Source: Actinomadura rifamycini DSM 43936
Lineage (GTDB): Bacteria > Actinomycetota > Actinomycetes > Streptosporangiales > Streptosporangiaceae
Assembly (NCBI RefSeq): GCF_000425065.1
Contig: NZ_AULB01000033.1
Coordinates: 27,281 to 91,280 of the forward strand
Reading direction: 5' to 3'
Length of the DNA: 64,000 nucleotides
Shown: positions 1 through 8,615 of the stretch, piece after piece
How the letters are laid out: every line of letters starts with the position of its first letter
How positions within the stretch are numbered: the first letter of the stretch is position 1
The notes under the pieces: model-generated
What the model was told of the DNA's origin: nothing
Seen by the model: only the letters and a program-made list of their open reading frames with translations
Database searches by the model: none
Position numbers and translations under genes: made by a program

Positions 1-2415
1 GACGCGGGCTCCGCCCTCGGTGACGTACGCGTCGTCGAACGCGGCGCGCACCCGTCCGGCGAGGTCCTCGTACCGCTCGGCGTCCGCGTCCTCGCCCAGG
101 ACGCGGGCGGTCTCGGCGACGAGCGCCGCGCTGTGCGCGAAGTAGGCGGTGCCGATGACGTCCTTGGGCGTCTCGTCCTCGACGTTCAGCCAGTCGCCGT
201 ACCCGGACGCGGGGCGCAGCAGCCCGTCGCTGTTCCGCTCCAGGTACGCGATCCACTTCCGCATCGCCGGGTAGTTGTCCTCCAGGACGCGGCGGTCGCC
301 GTACGCCTGGTACAGGTTCCACGGGACGGTGACGCCCGCGTCACCCCAGCCGGCCGAGCCTCCGCCGAGGAAGCCGACCTTCGGCGCGACGTCCGGGAAC
401 GCGCCGTCCTCCGACTGCGCGTCGCGCATGTCCCGCATCCACTTGGTGAGAAAGCGGGCGGACCGCATGTTGTAGGCGGCGGTGCGCCCGAAGACGTTGA
501 TGTCGCCGGACCAGCCCATGCGCTCGTCCCGTGCCGGGGTGTCGGTCGGGATGCTGAGGAAGTTGCCGCGCTGCCCCCACGTGATGTTGCTGTGGAGCCG
601 GTCGAGCATCGGCACGTCGGTGTCGAACTCCATGGTGAACGGCTCGGCGGTGTGCATGACGCGCCCGGTGACGGCGTCCGGGCCCGGCGTGCCGGGGTAG
701 CCGGTGACCTCGACGTACCGGAAGCCGTGGAAGGTGTACCGGGGCTCATAGGTCTCGGCGCCGCCGCCCTTGAGCGTGTAGGTGTCGGTGGCCTTCGCGG
801 TGCGCAGGTTCGCGGTGTAGAGGGTGCCGTCCTCGTTGAGGACCTCGCCGTGCCGCAGCGTGACCGTCCGACCGGCCTCGCCGGACACGCGCAGCCGCAC
901 CGCGCCCACCATGTTCTGGCCGAGGTCGAAGATGTGCACGCCCTTCGCCGGGCTGGTGACCTCCACGGGCCGGATCTCCCGCTCGACCCGGGTGGGCGCG
1001 GCGGACTGGGCGACGGGGAGGGGGCCGGCCTCCTCGTCGACCAGGACGGGCTTCCACGCCGCCGCGTCGAACCCGGGGCGGCTCCAGCCGGGGGTCTCCT
1101 CGCGGGCGTCGTACGCCTCGCCCATGAGCAGGTCGGACGTCTGGACCGGCCCCACCGCGCTCCGCCAGCCCGGATCGGTGACGATCTTCTGGGACGTCCC
1201 GTCGGTGTAGTCGATCCGCAGCTGGGCGCGGAACCACGGGCGGTCGCCGTACTGGCCCGGCCCGAAGATGGCGATGTGCCCGGAGTACCAGCCCGGCGCG
1301 AGCGTCGCGCCGATCGCGTTGCCGCCCTTGCGCAGCAGCTTCGTGACGTCGTACGTCTGGTACTGGACGCGCTTGGAGTAGTCGGTCCAGCCGGGGGTCA
1401 GCTCGTCGTTCCCGACCCGGCGCCCGTTGATCTCCGCGGTGTAGACGCCGAGCGCGGTCGAGTAGAGGCGGGCCCGCGCGATCTTCTTCCCGACCGCGAA
1501 CTCCTTGCGGAGCCGCGAGGTCATGCCGTCGGCGCCGGACGACACGGTCTGGAACGAGAAGCGGCGGTCGCCGTCCACGGGCTCGCCGTCCCGGTACGCC
1601 GTGCCGTGCTCGTAGCCGCCTTCCGTGTGCCCCCACCAGCCGATCTGCCCGGACGGCTCCGACTGCTCCACGTAGTACGTCCCGGCGGGAGCGGGCTCGT
1701 CCAGTTCGAGGGTCGCCTCGGCGTTGTCGGGGTGGTTCTCCACGCGGCGCCGGGCGAGCACCGCGCCGTCCGGGCCGTCCGCGCGCAGGGCGACGGTCAC
1801 GTCGGCGTCGGAGGTCTGCCAGGTCGGCATCGGGATCGACACCGACGTGACCGGCTCGTCGGAGACGAACGTCTGCCCCTGCGTTCCCTCCGCGAGCCGC
1901 GACGGGTCGTTCTGCCCGGTGAAGGAGGTCGGGAGCGGCAGCGGCGCGTCGTGCCCGATCCACGCGCCGCCGAGGTCCCGGCCGTCCAGCAGGCCGGTCT
2001 CCCACCACGTGGGCTCGCTCCACCGCGAGGGGCGGCCCCGGTCGTCCCACACGCGGACGGTCCAGTGGTAGCGGGTGCGGGGTTCGAGCGCGGGCCCGCC
2101 GTACGGCACCAGGACCGACCGCGGCGACGCGACCCTGCCGCTCGTCCAGACGTCGGCGGACGCGAGCCGCGACGGGGCGGACGCGACGCGGATCTCGTAG
2201 GCGGACTGGCTCCGGTTCCGGGCGGGCGAGGCCAGCCGCCAGGAGAAGCGCGGCCGGGGGTCGTCGATGCCGAGCGGGCGGTCGCCGTACTCGGTGGTGG
2301 TCGAGGCGACGCGGACGCCGCCGGGGTCGGCCGCCGCCGGGGCGGTGCCCCCGGCGGTGACGGCCAGGAGGAGGGCCGACGGGAGGATGAGGAGTCTGGA
2401 CCGTGCCGGTCGCAT
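1..2415 (-). CDS. alpha-L-rhamnosidase, GH78, secreted; C-terminus beyond the window
   Basis: This should hydrolyse terminal alpha-L-rhamnose from glycosides or polysaccharides outside the cell and so supply the rhamnose pathway encoded upstream. The start ATG at 2415 opens a Sec-type signal (MRPARSRLLILP, then a hydrophobic stretch ending ...APAAA around residue 29). The mature part has an N-terminal beta-sandwich region, a Bac_rhamnosid module and the catalytic (alpha/alpha)6 barrel. The GH78 hallmark DERMGW is at about residues 630-635 and carries acidic residues of the active site. 805 codons are visible and the frame is still open at position 1; GH78 enzymes are often 900-1100 residues, so the end is missing. 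It is the last gene of the leftward rha operon, about 150 bp after rhaEW. The family is certain; the substrate is inferred from the operon. Confidence 0.93.
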   Translation of the reverse strand, partial: MRPARSRLLILPSALLLAVTAGGTAPAAADPGGVRVASTTTEYGDRPLGIDDPRPRFSWRLASPARNRSQSAYEIRVASAPSRLASADVWTSGRVASPRSVLVPYGGPALEPRTRYHWTVRVWDDRGRPSRWSEPTWWETGLLDGRDLGGAWIGHDAPLPLPTSFTGQNDPSRLAEGTQGQTFVSDEPVTSVSIPMPTWQTSDADVTVALRADGPDGAVLARRRVENHPDNAEATLELDEPAPAGTYYVEQSEPSGQIGWWGHTEGGYEHGTAYRDGEPVDGDRRFSFQTVSSGADGMTSRLRKEFAVGKKIARARLYSTALGVYTAEINGRRVGNDELTPGWTDYSKRVQYQTYDVTKLLRKGGNAIGATLAPGWYSGHIAIFGPGQYGDRPWFRAQLRIDYTDGTSQKIVTDPGWRSAVGPVQTSDLLMGEAYDAREETPGWSRPGFDAAAWKPVLVDEEAGPLPVAQSAAPTRVEREIRPVEVTSPAKGVHIFDLGQNMVGAVRLRVSGEAGRTVTLRHGEVLNEDGTLYTANLRTAKATDTYTLKGGGAETYEPRYTFHGFRYVEVTGYPGTPGPDAVTGRVMHTAEPFTMEFDTDVPMLDRLHSNITWGQRGNFLSIPTDTPARDERMGWSGDINVFGRTAAYNMRSARFLTKWMRDMRDAQSEDGAFPDVAPKVGFLGGGSAGWGDAGVTVPWNLYQAYGDRRVLEDNYPAMRKWIAYLERNSDGLLRPASGYGDWLNVEDETPKDVIGTAYFAHSAALVAETARVLGEDADAERYEDLAGRVRAAFDDAYVTEGGARV

Positions 2416-2446
2416 GGGCTGCCTCCGGTTTCGGGCACGGCGGGCC

Positions 2447-2479
2447 GAGCCCGCGGCCGCGCGCACGCGGCCGGGGCTC
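2447..2479. other. GC-rich stem-loop between rhaEW and the rhamnosidase gene
   Basis: GAGCCC-(G)-CGGCCG at 2447-2459 pairs with CGGCCGGGGCTC at 2468-2479 around an 8-nt loop, a 12-bp stem with one bulged base. It lies in the 150-bp gap between the rhaEW stop and the rhamnosidase start. There is no T-tract, so it may be a pausing, processing or partial termination element that lowers rhamnosidase expression relative to the catabolic genes. Seen directly; the role is inferred. Confidence 0.5.
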
Positions 2480-2564
2480 CGCTCGCCTGCCCCTAGGGTG
2501 GGATCCCCCGATCACACTCTCTTGTCGTGACGGTCTTCGGTTGTGGCGGTCGCCGGACGCGCCG

Positions 2565-4622
2565 TCAGCGCAGGAACGCCGCGGCGACTCCGGCGTCCAC
2601 GGGCACGTGCAGGCCCGTCGTGTGGGTCAGGTCCCCGCCGGTGAGGGCGAAGACGGCCGCCGCGACGTGCTCGGGCAGCACCTCGCGCTTGAGCAGCGTC
2701 CGCTGGGCGTAGAACTCGCCGAGCTTCTCCTCCTCGACGCCGTACACGGCGGCGCGCTTGGCGCCCCAGCCGCCGGCGAAGATCCCGGAGCCGCGCACCA
2801 CGCCGTCGGGGTTGACGCCGTTGACGCGGATGCCGTGCTCGCCCAGCTCGGCCGCCAGCAGCCGCACCTGGTGCGCCTGGTCGGCCTTGGTCGCGCCGTA
2901 GGCGATGTTGTTCGGCCCGGCGAACACGCCGTTCTTGGACGCGATGTAGACGATGTCGCCGCCCATCTCCTGGTCGACCATCACCCGGGTGGTCTCCCGG
3001 GCGACGAGGAAGGAGCCGCGCGCCATCACGTCGTGCTGGAGGTCCCAGTCCGCGACGGTCGTATCCAGCAGCGGCTTGGAGATCGACAGCCCGGCGTTGT
3101 TCACCACCAGGTCCACGCCGCCGAACGCCAGGACGGCGTCCCGCACGGCCGCCGCGATCTCGTCCTCGGACGTGACGTCCGCCGCGACGGCCACCGCGAC
3201 GTCCGACGCCCGCAGCGCGGACGCGCCCAGCTCGGCGGCGATCTTCTCCGCCCCGGCCAGGTCGCGGTCGGCGACGACCACGCAGGCGCCCTCGGCGGCC
3301 AGCCGGCGCGCGGTGGCCGCGCCGATGCCCGACCCGCCGCCGGTCACCAGCGCGACGCGGGTGGCGAGCGGCTTCGGCTTCGGCATCCGGCGGAGCTTGG
3401 CCTCCTCCAGCTCCCAGTACTCGATGCGGAACTTCTCCGCCTCGTCGATCGGCGCGTACGACGACAGCGCCTCCGCGCCGCGCATCACGTTGATCGCGTT
3501 GACGTAGAACTCGCCCGCGACCCGCGCCGTCTGCTTGTTCGCGCCGAAGGAGAACATGCCGACGCCGGGCACCAGGACGATCGCGGGGTCCGCGCCGCGC
3601 ATCGCCGGGGAGTCCGGGGTCGCGTGCCGCTCGTAGTAGGCGGCGTACTCCTCCCGGTACTTCGCGTGCAGCTCCTTCAGCCGCGCCTTGACGTCGTCGA
3701 GCGGCGCGGACGGCGGCAGGTCCAGCACCATCGGGGCGACCTTGGTGCGCAGGAAGTGGTCCGGGCAGGACGTGCCGAGCGCGGCCAGCCGCGGGTGCTC
3801 GGCGCGCGACACGAAGTCGAGCACCGCCTCGCTGTCGGTGTAGTGCCCCACCTGCGGGCGGTCCGCGGACGCGAGCCCGCGGATCAGCGGGAACAGCGCG
3901 GCGGCGCGCTCGCGGCGCTCGGCCTCCGGCAGCGGCTCGTACCCGTCGACCACCGGGCCGAACGGTTCGGCCCGGCCGTGCTCGGCGATGTACGCCTCGG
4001 CCGTCCGGATGATCTCCAGCGAGTTCGCCCGGCACTCCTCGCTGGTGTCGCCCCAAGCGGTGATGCCGTGCCCGCCCAGGATGACGCCGATGGCCCGCGG
4101 GTTCGCCTTCTTGATCGCGGCGATGTCGAGGCCGAGCTGGAAGCCGGGCCGCCGCCACGGCACCCACGCCACCCGGTCGCCGAAGATCCGGCGGGTCAGC
4201 TCCTCGCCGTCGGCGGCCGTCGCGATCGCGATGCCCGAGTCGGGGTGCAGGTGGTCGACGTGCGCGGCCTCCACCAGGCCGTGCATCGCGGTGTCGATGG
4301 ACGGCGCCGCGCCGCCCTTGCCGTGCAGGCAGTAGTCGAACGCGGCGACCATCTCGTCCTCGCGCTCCACGCCCGGGTAGACGTCCACGAGCGCGCGCAT
4401 CCGGTCCAGCCGCAGCACGGCCAGGCCCTTCTCGGTGAGGGTGCCGAGGTCGCCGCCGGAGCCCTTCACCCACATCAGCTCGACGTCGCGGGCCGTCACG
4501 GGGTCGGTGACGGTGCCCTTCGCCGAGGCGTTGCCGCCCGCGTAGTTGGTGTTGCGGGGGTCGGAGCCGAGGGTGTTGGCCCGTTCCAGCAGCTTGCCCA
4601 CCTCGGGTGGGGTCGCGGTCAT
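2565..4622 (-). CDS. rhaEW: bifunctional rhamnulose-1-phosphate aldolase / lactaldehyde dehydrogenase (SDR fusion)
   Basis: The enzyme splits L-rhamnulose-1-phosphate into DHAP and L-lactaldehyde and then probably oxidises lactaldehyde to L-lactate, in the cytoplasm. Residues 1-400 form a class II aldolase/adducin-type domain (TNYAGGN near the N-terminus, the metal-site-like HVDHLHPD near residue 120). Residues 425-685 form a classical short-chain dehydrogenase with the NAD-binding TGGGSGIG motif and a YGATK catalytic Tyr/Lys. This two-domain arrangement and the 685-residue length match the RhaEW type known from Bacillus, Chloroflexus and actinobacteria. ATG at 4622 follows AAGGAGAG by 6 nt. 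The lactate product fits the lutABC genes in the divergent operon. Assignment of the SDR half rests on published RhaEW work, not on anything unique in this sequence. Confidence 0.93.
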   Translation of the reverse strand: MTATPPEVGKLLERANTLGSDPRNTNYAGGNASAKGTVTDPVTARDVELMWVKGSGGDLGTLTEKGLAVLRLDRMRALVDVYPGVEREDEMVAAFDYCLHGKGGAAPSIDTAMHGLVEAAHVDHLHPDSGIAIATAADGEELTRRIFGDRVAWVPWRRPGFQLGLDIAAIKKANPRAIGVILGGHGITAWGDTSEECRANSLEIIRTAEAYIAEHGRAEPFGPVVDGYEPLPEAERRERAAALFPLIRGLASADRPQVGHYTDSEAVLDFVSRAEHPRLAALGTSCPDHFLRTKVAPMVLDLPPSAPLDDVKARLKELHAKYREEYAAYYERHATPDSPAMRGADPAIVLVPGVGMFSFGANKQTARVAGEFYVNAINVMRGAEALSSYAPIDEAEKFRIEYWELEEAKLRRMPKPKPLATRVALVTGGGSGIGAATARRLAAEGACVVVADRDLAGAEKIAAELGASALRASDVAVAVAADVTSEDEIAAAVRDAVLAFGGVDLVVNNAGLSISKPLLDTTVADWDLQHDVMARGSFLVARETTRVMVDQEMGGDIVYIASKNGVFAGPNNIAYGATKADQAHQVRLLAAELGEHGIRVNGVNPDGVVRGSGIFAGGWGAKRAAVYGVEEEKLGEFYAQRTLLKREVLPEHVAAAVFALTGGDLTHTTGLHVPVDAGVAAAFLR

Positions 4623-4719
4623 CGATGCTCTCCTTGTCGGTGCCGAATCCGGATCAGCGTTCTGCGGTCAGAGGGACGGGCCCGATGCGGCCGCCCGCGG
4701 CACGGGCCGGAGCGAACTC

Positions 4720-4807
4720 CCCGGCCGAACCGCTGCCACCGTGCCGGCGGCCTCGCCTCGGCCCGGAGCCAGGTCCCGGCCGAACCGCTGCCACCGTGTC
4801 GGCGGCC
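4720..4807. repeat. two 33-bp direct repeats in the rhaI-rhaEW spacer
   Basis: A 33-bp unit beginning CCCGGCCGAACCGCTGCC occurs at 4720-4752 and again at 4775-4807 with one mismatch (C to T). The units are 55 bp apart start to start, and the sequence before each copy (GGCC(C)GGAGC...) is also related, so the 55-bp block looks like an imperfect tandem duplication. It lies in the 246-bp gap between rhaI and rhaEW, the longest spacer in the leftward operon. Confidence 0.75.
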
Positions 4808-4815
4808 TTCTTACA

Positions 4816-4854
4816 GGGGCGGCCGGAGCGAGCTCTGCGAGCGGAGGCCGCCCC
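4816..4854. other. stem-loop just downstream of rhaI
   Basis: GGGGCGGCC at 4816-4824 and GGCCGCCCC at 4846-4854 form a perfect 9-bp stem with a 21-nt loop that can fold further (GCTC/GAGC). It starts 15 bp after the rhaI stop codon, where a partial terminator or an RNA-stabilising hairpin would sit. There is no U-tract. Confidence 0.55.
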
Positions 4855-4868
4855 GGGTCCCGGGAGGG

Positions 4869-6035
4869 TCAGGCGCCCCAGCCGGCGGCCTGGCCGTCCT
4901 TGCGCTCGTCGACGACCCGCTCGTAGTAGCCGGACGCCTTGTACGCGGCGATCGGGTCCGGGTGCAGGCCCATCTCCTCGCGCAGCTCGGCCAGCAGCGG
5001 GCGGACGTCGGTGTTGTAGGCGTCCATGAAGATCGCGTTGGCCCCGAGGACGTCGCCGGCGGCCTGCGCGGCCGACAGCGCCTCGCGGTCGATCAGCAGC
5101 GCCTTCGCGGTGGCCTCCTGCACGTTCATCACCGAGCGGATCTGGCCCTGGATCTTCGGCTCGATGTTGTGGCACTGGTCGAGCATGAACGCCACGCCCG
5201 TCTCGGCGTCGTACCCGCCGCCGCGCACCACCTCGTGCATGATGCGGAACAGCTGGAACGGGTCGGCGGCGCCCACCATCAGGTCGTCGTCGGCGTAGAA
5301 GCGGGAGTTGAAGTCGAACCCGCCGAGCTTCCCCTCGCGCAGCAGGAACGCCACGATGAACTCGATGTTGGTGCCGGGCGCGTGGTGCCCGGTGTCCACG
5401 ACGACCTGCGCCTTCGGGCCGAGCTTGACGCAGTGCGCGTAGGACGCGCCCCAGTCCGGCAGGTCGGTCATGTAGAACGCGGGCTCGAACAGCTTGTACT
5501 CCAGCAGGAACCGCTGGTCGTCGCCGAGCCGCTCGTAGACGGCGGCGAGCGCCTCGGCCATCCGGTCCTGCCGGGCGCGGACGTCGTCCTGGCCCGGGTA
5601 GTTCGTGCCGTCGGAGAACCACAGCTTCAGGTCGCGGGAGCCGACCTGGTCCATGATGTCGACGCACTCGAGCAGGTGGTCCAGGGCCTTGCGGCGAATC
5701 TTCGGGTCGGGGTTGGTGACGCTGCCGAGCATGTAGTCGTCGTCCTGGAAGACGTTGGAGTTGACGGCGCCGATCCGCACCCCCTTCTCCCGCGCGTGCG
5801 CCGCCAGCGCGGCGTAGTCGTCCACCCGGTCCCAGGGGATGTGCACCGCCACCTTCGGCGCGACCCCGGTGAAGCGGTGCACCTGCGCGGCGTCGTCGAT
5901 CTTCTCCTGCGGGGTCCGCGGCACCCCCTGCTGGGCGAAGACCTTGAAGCGGGTCCCCGAGTTCCCGTACGCCCAGGAGGGAGTCTCGATCTCCTGGCGG
6001 CGCAGGGCGTCCTTCACCGCGCTGGTGTCGCTCAC
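4869..6035 (-). CDS. rhaI: L-rhamnose isomerase
   Basis: This converts L-rhamnose to L-rhamnulose in the cytoplasm, the first intracellular step. The 388-residue protein is the actinobacterial/Pseudomonas-type sugar isomerase (TIM barrel, xylose-isomerase-like), with conserved stretches such as HIPWDRVDD, LWFSDGTNYPGQDD, VDTGHHAPGTN and GGFDFNSRFYADDD that carry the metal-binding His, Asp and Glu residues. It is not the longer RhaA type of enterics. An in-frame TTG lies at 6041, but the GTG at 6035 sits 6 nt after GAGAGG and is preferred. It lies 62 bp downstream of rhaM. Confidence 0.95.
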   Translation of the reverse strand: MSDTSAVKDALRRQEIETPSWAYGNSGTRFKVFAQQGVPRTPQEKIDDAAQVHRFTGVAPKVAVHIPWDRVDDYAALAAHAREKGVRIGAVNSNVFQDDDYMLGSVTNPDPKIRRKALDHLLECVDIMDQVGSRDLKLWFSDGTNYPGQDDVRARQDRMAEALAAVYERLGDDQRFLLEYKLFEPAFYMTDLPDWGASYAHCVKLGPKAQVVVDTGHHAPGTNIEFIVAFLLREGKLGGFDFNSRFYADDDLMVGAADPFQLFRIMHEVVRGGGYDAETGVAFMLDQCHNIEPKIQGQIRSVMNVQEATAKALLIDREALSAAQAAGDVLGANAIFMDAYNTDVRPLLAELREEMGLHPDPIAAYKASGYYERVVDERKDGQAAGWGA

Positions 6036-6097
6036 GGTCAACCTCTCGATTCGTCAGTAGCCCTCTGGTGAAGGGCGCGTGTTTCCGGTGGTCCGCC

Positions 6098-6430
6098 TCA
6101 GTCGAGGTGGAAGACCTCTTCCAGCGGCCGCATCCCGTCGTCGGGGCGGCCGTCGAGGTCCTCGAACAGCGGCGCCATCTCCGCCTGCCAGCGGGCGTTG
6201 ACGTCGGTGCGGGCCATGCGCTCCCGCGCGGCCTCGAAGTCGTCGGTCTCCAGGTAGCCGACGAGGAGGCCGTCCTCGCGCAGGAACAGCGAGTAGTTGT
6301 GCCAGCCGGAGTCGCGCAACGCGTCCTGCATGTCGGGCCAGACCGCCTGGTGGCGCACCTTGTACTCCTCCAGGCGGTCCTGCCTGACCTTCAGCAGGAA
6401 GCACACGCGCTTGCTGCTTCCGGAGTCCAT
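6098..6430 (-). CDS. rhaM: L-rhamnose mutarotase
   Basis: This small cytoplasmic enzyme interconverts alpha- and beta-L-rhamnose so that imported sugar feeds the isomerase. The 110 residues match the RhaM/RhaU ferredoxin-like dimeric family: KRVCFLLKV at the N-terminus, the catalytic His in RHQAVWPDM, then NYSLFLREDG and a C-terminal MRPLEEVFHLD. ATG at 6430 is 7 bp after the rhaS stop, so the two are very likely co-translated. Also called rhaU in rhizobia. Confidence 0.95.
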   Translation of the reverse strand: MDSGSSKRVCFLLKVRQDRLEEYKVRHQAVWPDMQDALRDSGWHNYSLFLREDGLLVGYLETDDFEAARERMARTDVNARWQAEMAPLFEDLDGRPDDGMRPLEEVFHLD

Positions 6431-6437
6431 GCGACGA

Positions 6438-7520
6438 TCAGAACTGGAACTCGTCGATGTTCTCGGTGTTGAACTTCGTCGGCGGGCCGAGGATGATCTC
6501 GCCGTTCGGCTGGATCGTGCGCTCGCCGAGGTCGCCGGCCTTCAGCACCTCGCCCTCCTTGCCGGTGATCTGGCCGGACGCCAGCGCGCCGCCGGCGTAC
6601 GCGGCGAGGTAGCCGAGCTGCTTCGGGTCCCAGAGGGCGAACTCCTCGACGGTCTTGTTCTTGATGAACTGCCGCATCTGGTTCGGGGTGCCGAGGCCGG
6701 TCACCGCGACCTTGCCCTTGTACTCGGAGCCGTCGATGTAGCGGGCCGCGGCGGCGATGCCGACCGTGGTCGGGGCGATGATGCCCTTCAGGTCCGGGTA
6801 AGCCTGCAGGAGGCCCTGCGTCTGCTGGAAGGACTTCTGGTCGTCGTCGTCGCCGTAGGCGACCTTGACCAGCTCCATCTCGGCGTACTCGGGCTTCTCG
6901 AGCTCCTTCTTCATGAGCTCGATCCAGGCGTTCTGGTTGGTGGCGTTCGCCGTCGCCGACAGGATCGCGAACTTGCCCTTGCCGTCGATCTGCTCGGCGA
7001 GCATCTCGACCTGGGTGCGGGCGATGTCCTCGGAGCTCGCCTGCTTGATGAACACGTCGCGGCACTCGGGCGCCGTGTCGGAGTCGTAGGCGACGATGGC
7101 GATGTCCTGCTGCATGGCCTGCTTGAGCGGGCCGCACACCGCGTTCGGGTCGTTCGCCGAGATCATGATCGCGTCGTGCTGCTGCTGGATCAGCGTGTTG
7201 ATGTAGGAGACCTGCGAGGACGCGGACGCGTCGGACGGGCCGACCTCCTTCGCCTCGGCCTCGAACCCCTTCGCCGCCGCGATGCCCGAGTCGTCGACGA
7301 TCTTCATGTACGGGTTGTTGACCTGCTTGGGCAGGAACGCGAGCTTCAGGCCCTTCTCCATGGGCGCGCTCGGGTTCGCGGTCTTGCCGCTGCCGGCCTT
7401 GTCGCCGGAGCTCTCGGCCGACTCCTTCGTGGTGCCGCCGCAGGCGGCGAGCGACAGCGCGAGCGCGCCGGCGGTCGCCGCGGCGAGGGCGCGGCGCGGG
7501 AGGCGCAGACGGACGGTCAT
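6438..7520 (-). CDS. rhaS: rhamnose ABC transporter, substrate-binding lipoprotein
   Basis: This periplasmic-binding-protein-type lipoprotein should capture rhamnose at the outer face of the membrane for RhaTPQ. The ATG at 7520 follows GAAAGG by about 7 nt; an upstream in-frame ATG at 7544 would add eight residues and break the signal peptide pattern. The signal is MTVRLRLPRRAL followed by a hydrophobic stretch and the lipobox LAAC, with Cys27 as the lipidated residue. The mature part is a Peripla_BP_4 (ribose/rhamnose-binding) fold, with YINTLIQQQHDAIMISANDP near residue 85 and the closing hinge region ending NTENIDEFQF. The length (360) is normal for RhaS. Confidence 0.94.
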   Translation of the reverse strand: MTVRLRLPRRALAAATAGALALSLAACGGTTKESAESSGDKAGSGKTANPSAPMEKGLKLAFLPKQVNNPYMKIVDDSGIAAAKGFEAEAKEVGPSDASASSQVSYINTLIQQQHDAIMISANDPNAVCGPLKQAMQQDIAIVAYDSDTAPECRDVFIKQASSEDIARTQVEMLAEQIDGKGKFAILSATANATNQNAWIELMKKELEKPEYAEMELVKVAYGDDDDQKSFQQTQGLLQAYPDLKGIIAPTTVGIAAAARYIDGSEYKGKVAVTGLGTPNQMRQFIKNKTVEEFALWDPKQLGYLAAYAGGALASGQITGKEGEVLKAGDLGERTIQPNGEIILGPPTKFNTENIDEFQF

Positions 7521-7586
7521 TGGTGTGCCTTTCGAAGAATCCAACTGGGGTGGGTCGCGCGAGGGCGGGGGGCGGGGTCGGTGGGG

Positions 7587-8615
7587 CTAGGTGGAGGCGG
7601 CGGGGGACGCGGGTCTCGCGCCCCGCCGCCGTCCTCGCGCCTCGCGGGACACGGCGATCAGCCGCGGCGTGAGGACGCTGATGATGAGCAGGAAGCCGGT
7701 GACGATCGACTGGGTCTCGGTGCTGACGTCGTTGAGCATCAGCAGGTTGCGCAGCAGGCCGATCACCAGCACCGCGGCGATGACGCCGCCGAGGGTGCCC
7801 TTGCCGCCGTCGAAGTCGATCCCGCCGAGCAGCACCGCCGCGATGACGGTCAGCTCCAGGCCGAGGCCGTTGTCGGCGCGGGCGCTGCCGTAGCGGAGCG
7901 TGTAGATGATGCCGGCGAGGGCGGCGACGACGCCCGACACCGCGAACAGCACGAACTTGATCCGCTTGACGCGGATGCCGGCGAAGTACGCGGCGTCCTC
8001 CTGCGCGCCGATCGCGAACAGCGAGCGGCCGATGCCGGTGGCGTGCAGGACGACCGCGGTCAGCAGCGCCAGGACGGCGAACAGCGCGATCGGGTACGGG
8101 ATCGGCGTGCCCGGCACGTTGTTCAGCGTCATGTCGGTGTAGGTCTGGGGGAACTGCGACACCGCGCCGGTGCCGAGCGTGACGTAGGCCAGGCCCCGGT
8201 AGAGGGTCATCGTGCCGATCGTCACCGCCAGGGACGGCAGCCCCAGCTTCGTCACCAGGAACCCGTTGACCAGGCCGCAGACCAGCCCGACCGCGAGCAC
8301 GATCGGGATGATCGACTCGATGGCCATGCCGCCGTCCCACAGCTTGCCGGTGAGGGCGCTGCACAGGCCGAGCACGGACGCGACCGACAGGTCCACCTGG
8401 CCGCAGACGACCAGCAGCGTCATCGGCAGCGCGATGAGCGCGATCTCCGACAGGTCCCGCAGCGCGAACGACAGGTTTCCGCTGTTGCCGAAGTCGGGCG
8501 AGACCCCGATGCCGCCGACGAACACCGCGACCAGCAGCGCCGTGATGGCCGTCTCCCACCGGACGAACCGTCCGGCCGCACCCGTCTTCGAGAGGGAGCG
8601 CGCGTCGCTCGTCAT
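7587..8615 (-). CDS. rhaQ: rhamnose ABC transporter, permease (second)
   Basis: This is one of two inner-membrane subunits forming the rhamnose channel. The 342 residues have about ten hydrophobic helices and the BPD_transp_2 pattern: VDLSVASVLGLCSALTG, GLVNGFLVTKLGLPSLAVTIGTMT and GGIDFDGGKGTLGG. The ATG at 8615 overlaps the rhaP stop by 4 nt (ATGA) and has GGGGAAGGA upstream inside rhaP. RhaP and RhaQ are named by order; their roles cannot be separated from sequence. Confidence 0.93.
   Translation of the reverse strand: MTSDARSLSKTGAAGRFVRWETAITALLVAVFVGGIGVSPDFGNSGNLSFALRDLSEIALIALPMTLLVVCGQVDLSVASVLGLCSALTGKLWDGGMAIESIIPIVLAVGLVCGLVNGFLVTKLGLPSLAVTIGTMTLYRGLAYVTLGTGAVSQFPQTYTDMTLNNVPGTPIPYPIALFAVLALLTAVVLHATGIGRSLFAIGAQEDAAYFAGIRVKRIKFVLFAVSGVVAALAGIIYTLRYGSARADNGLGLELTVIAAVLLGGIDFDGGKGTLGGVIAAVLVIGLLRNLLMLNDVSTETQSIVTGFLLIISVLTPRLIAVSREARGRRRGARPASPAAST

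Noticed and set aside
133..2496. 787-codon plus-strand ORF over the rhamnosidase gene
   Set aside because: Arg/Val/Gly/Pro-rich antisense frame typical of high-GC coding DNA; the minus frame has signal peptide and GH78 motifs.
2403..6071. 1222-codon plus-strand ORF opposite rhaEW and rhaI
   Set aside because: Antisense shadow; the composition is low-complexity and the opposite frames encode clear enzymes.
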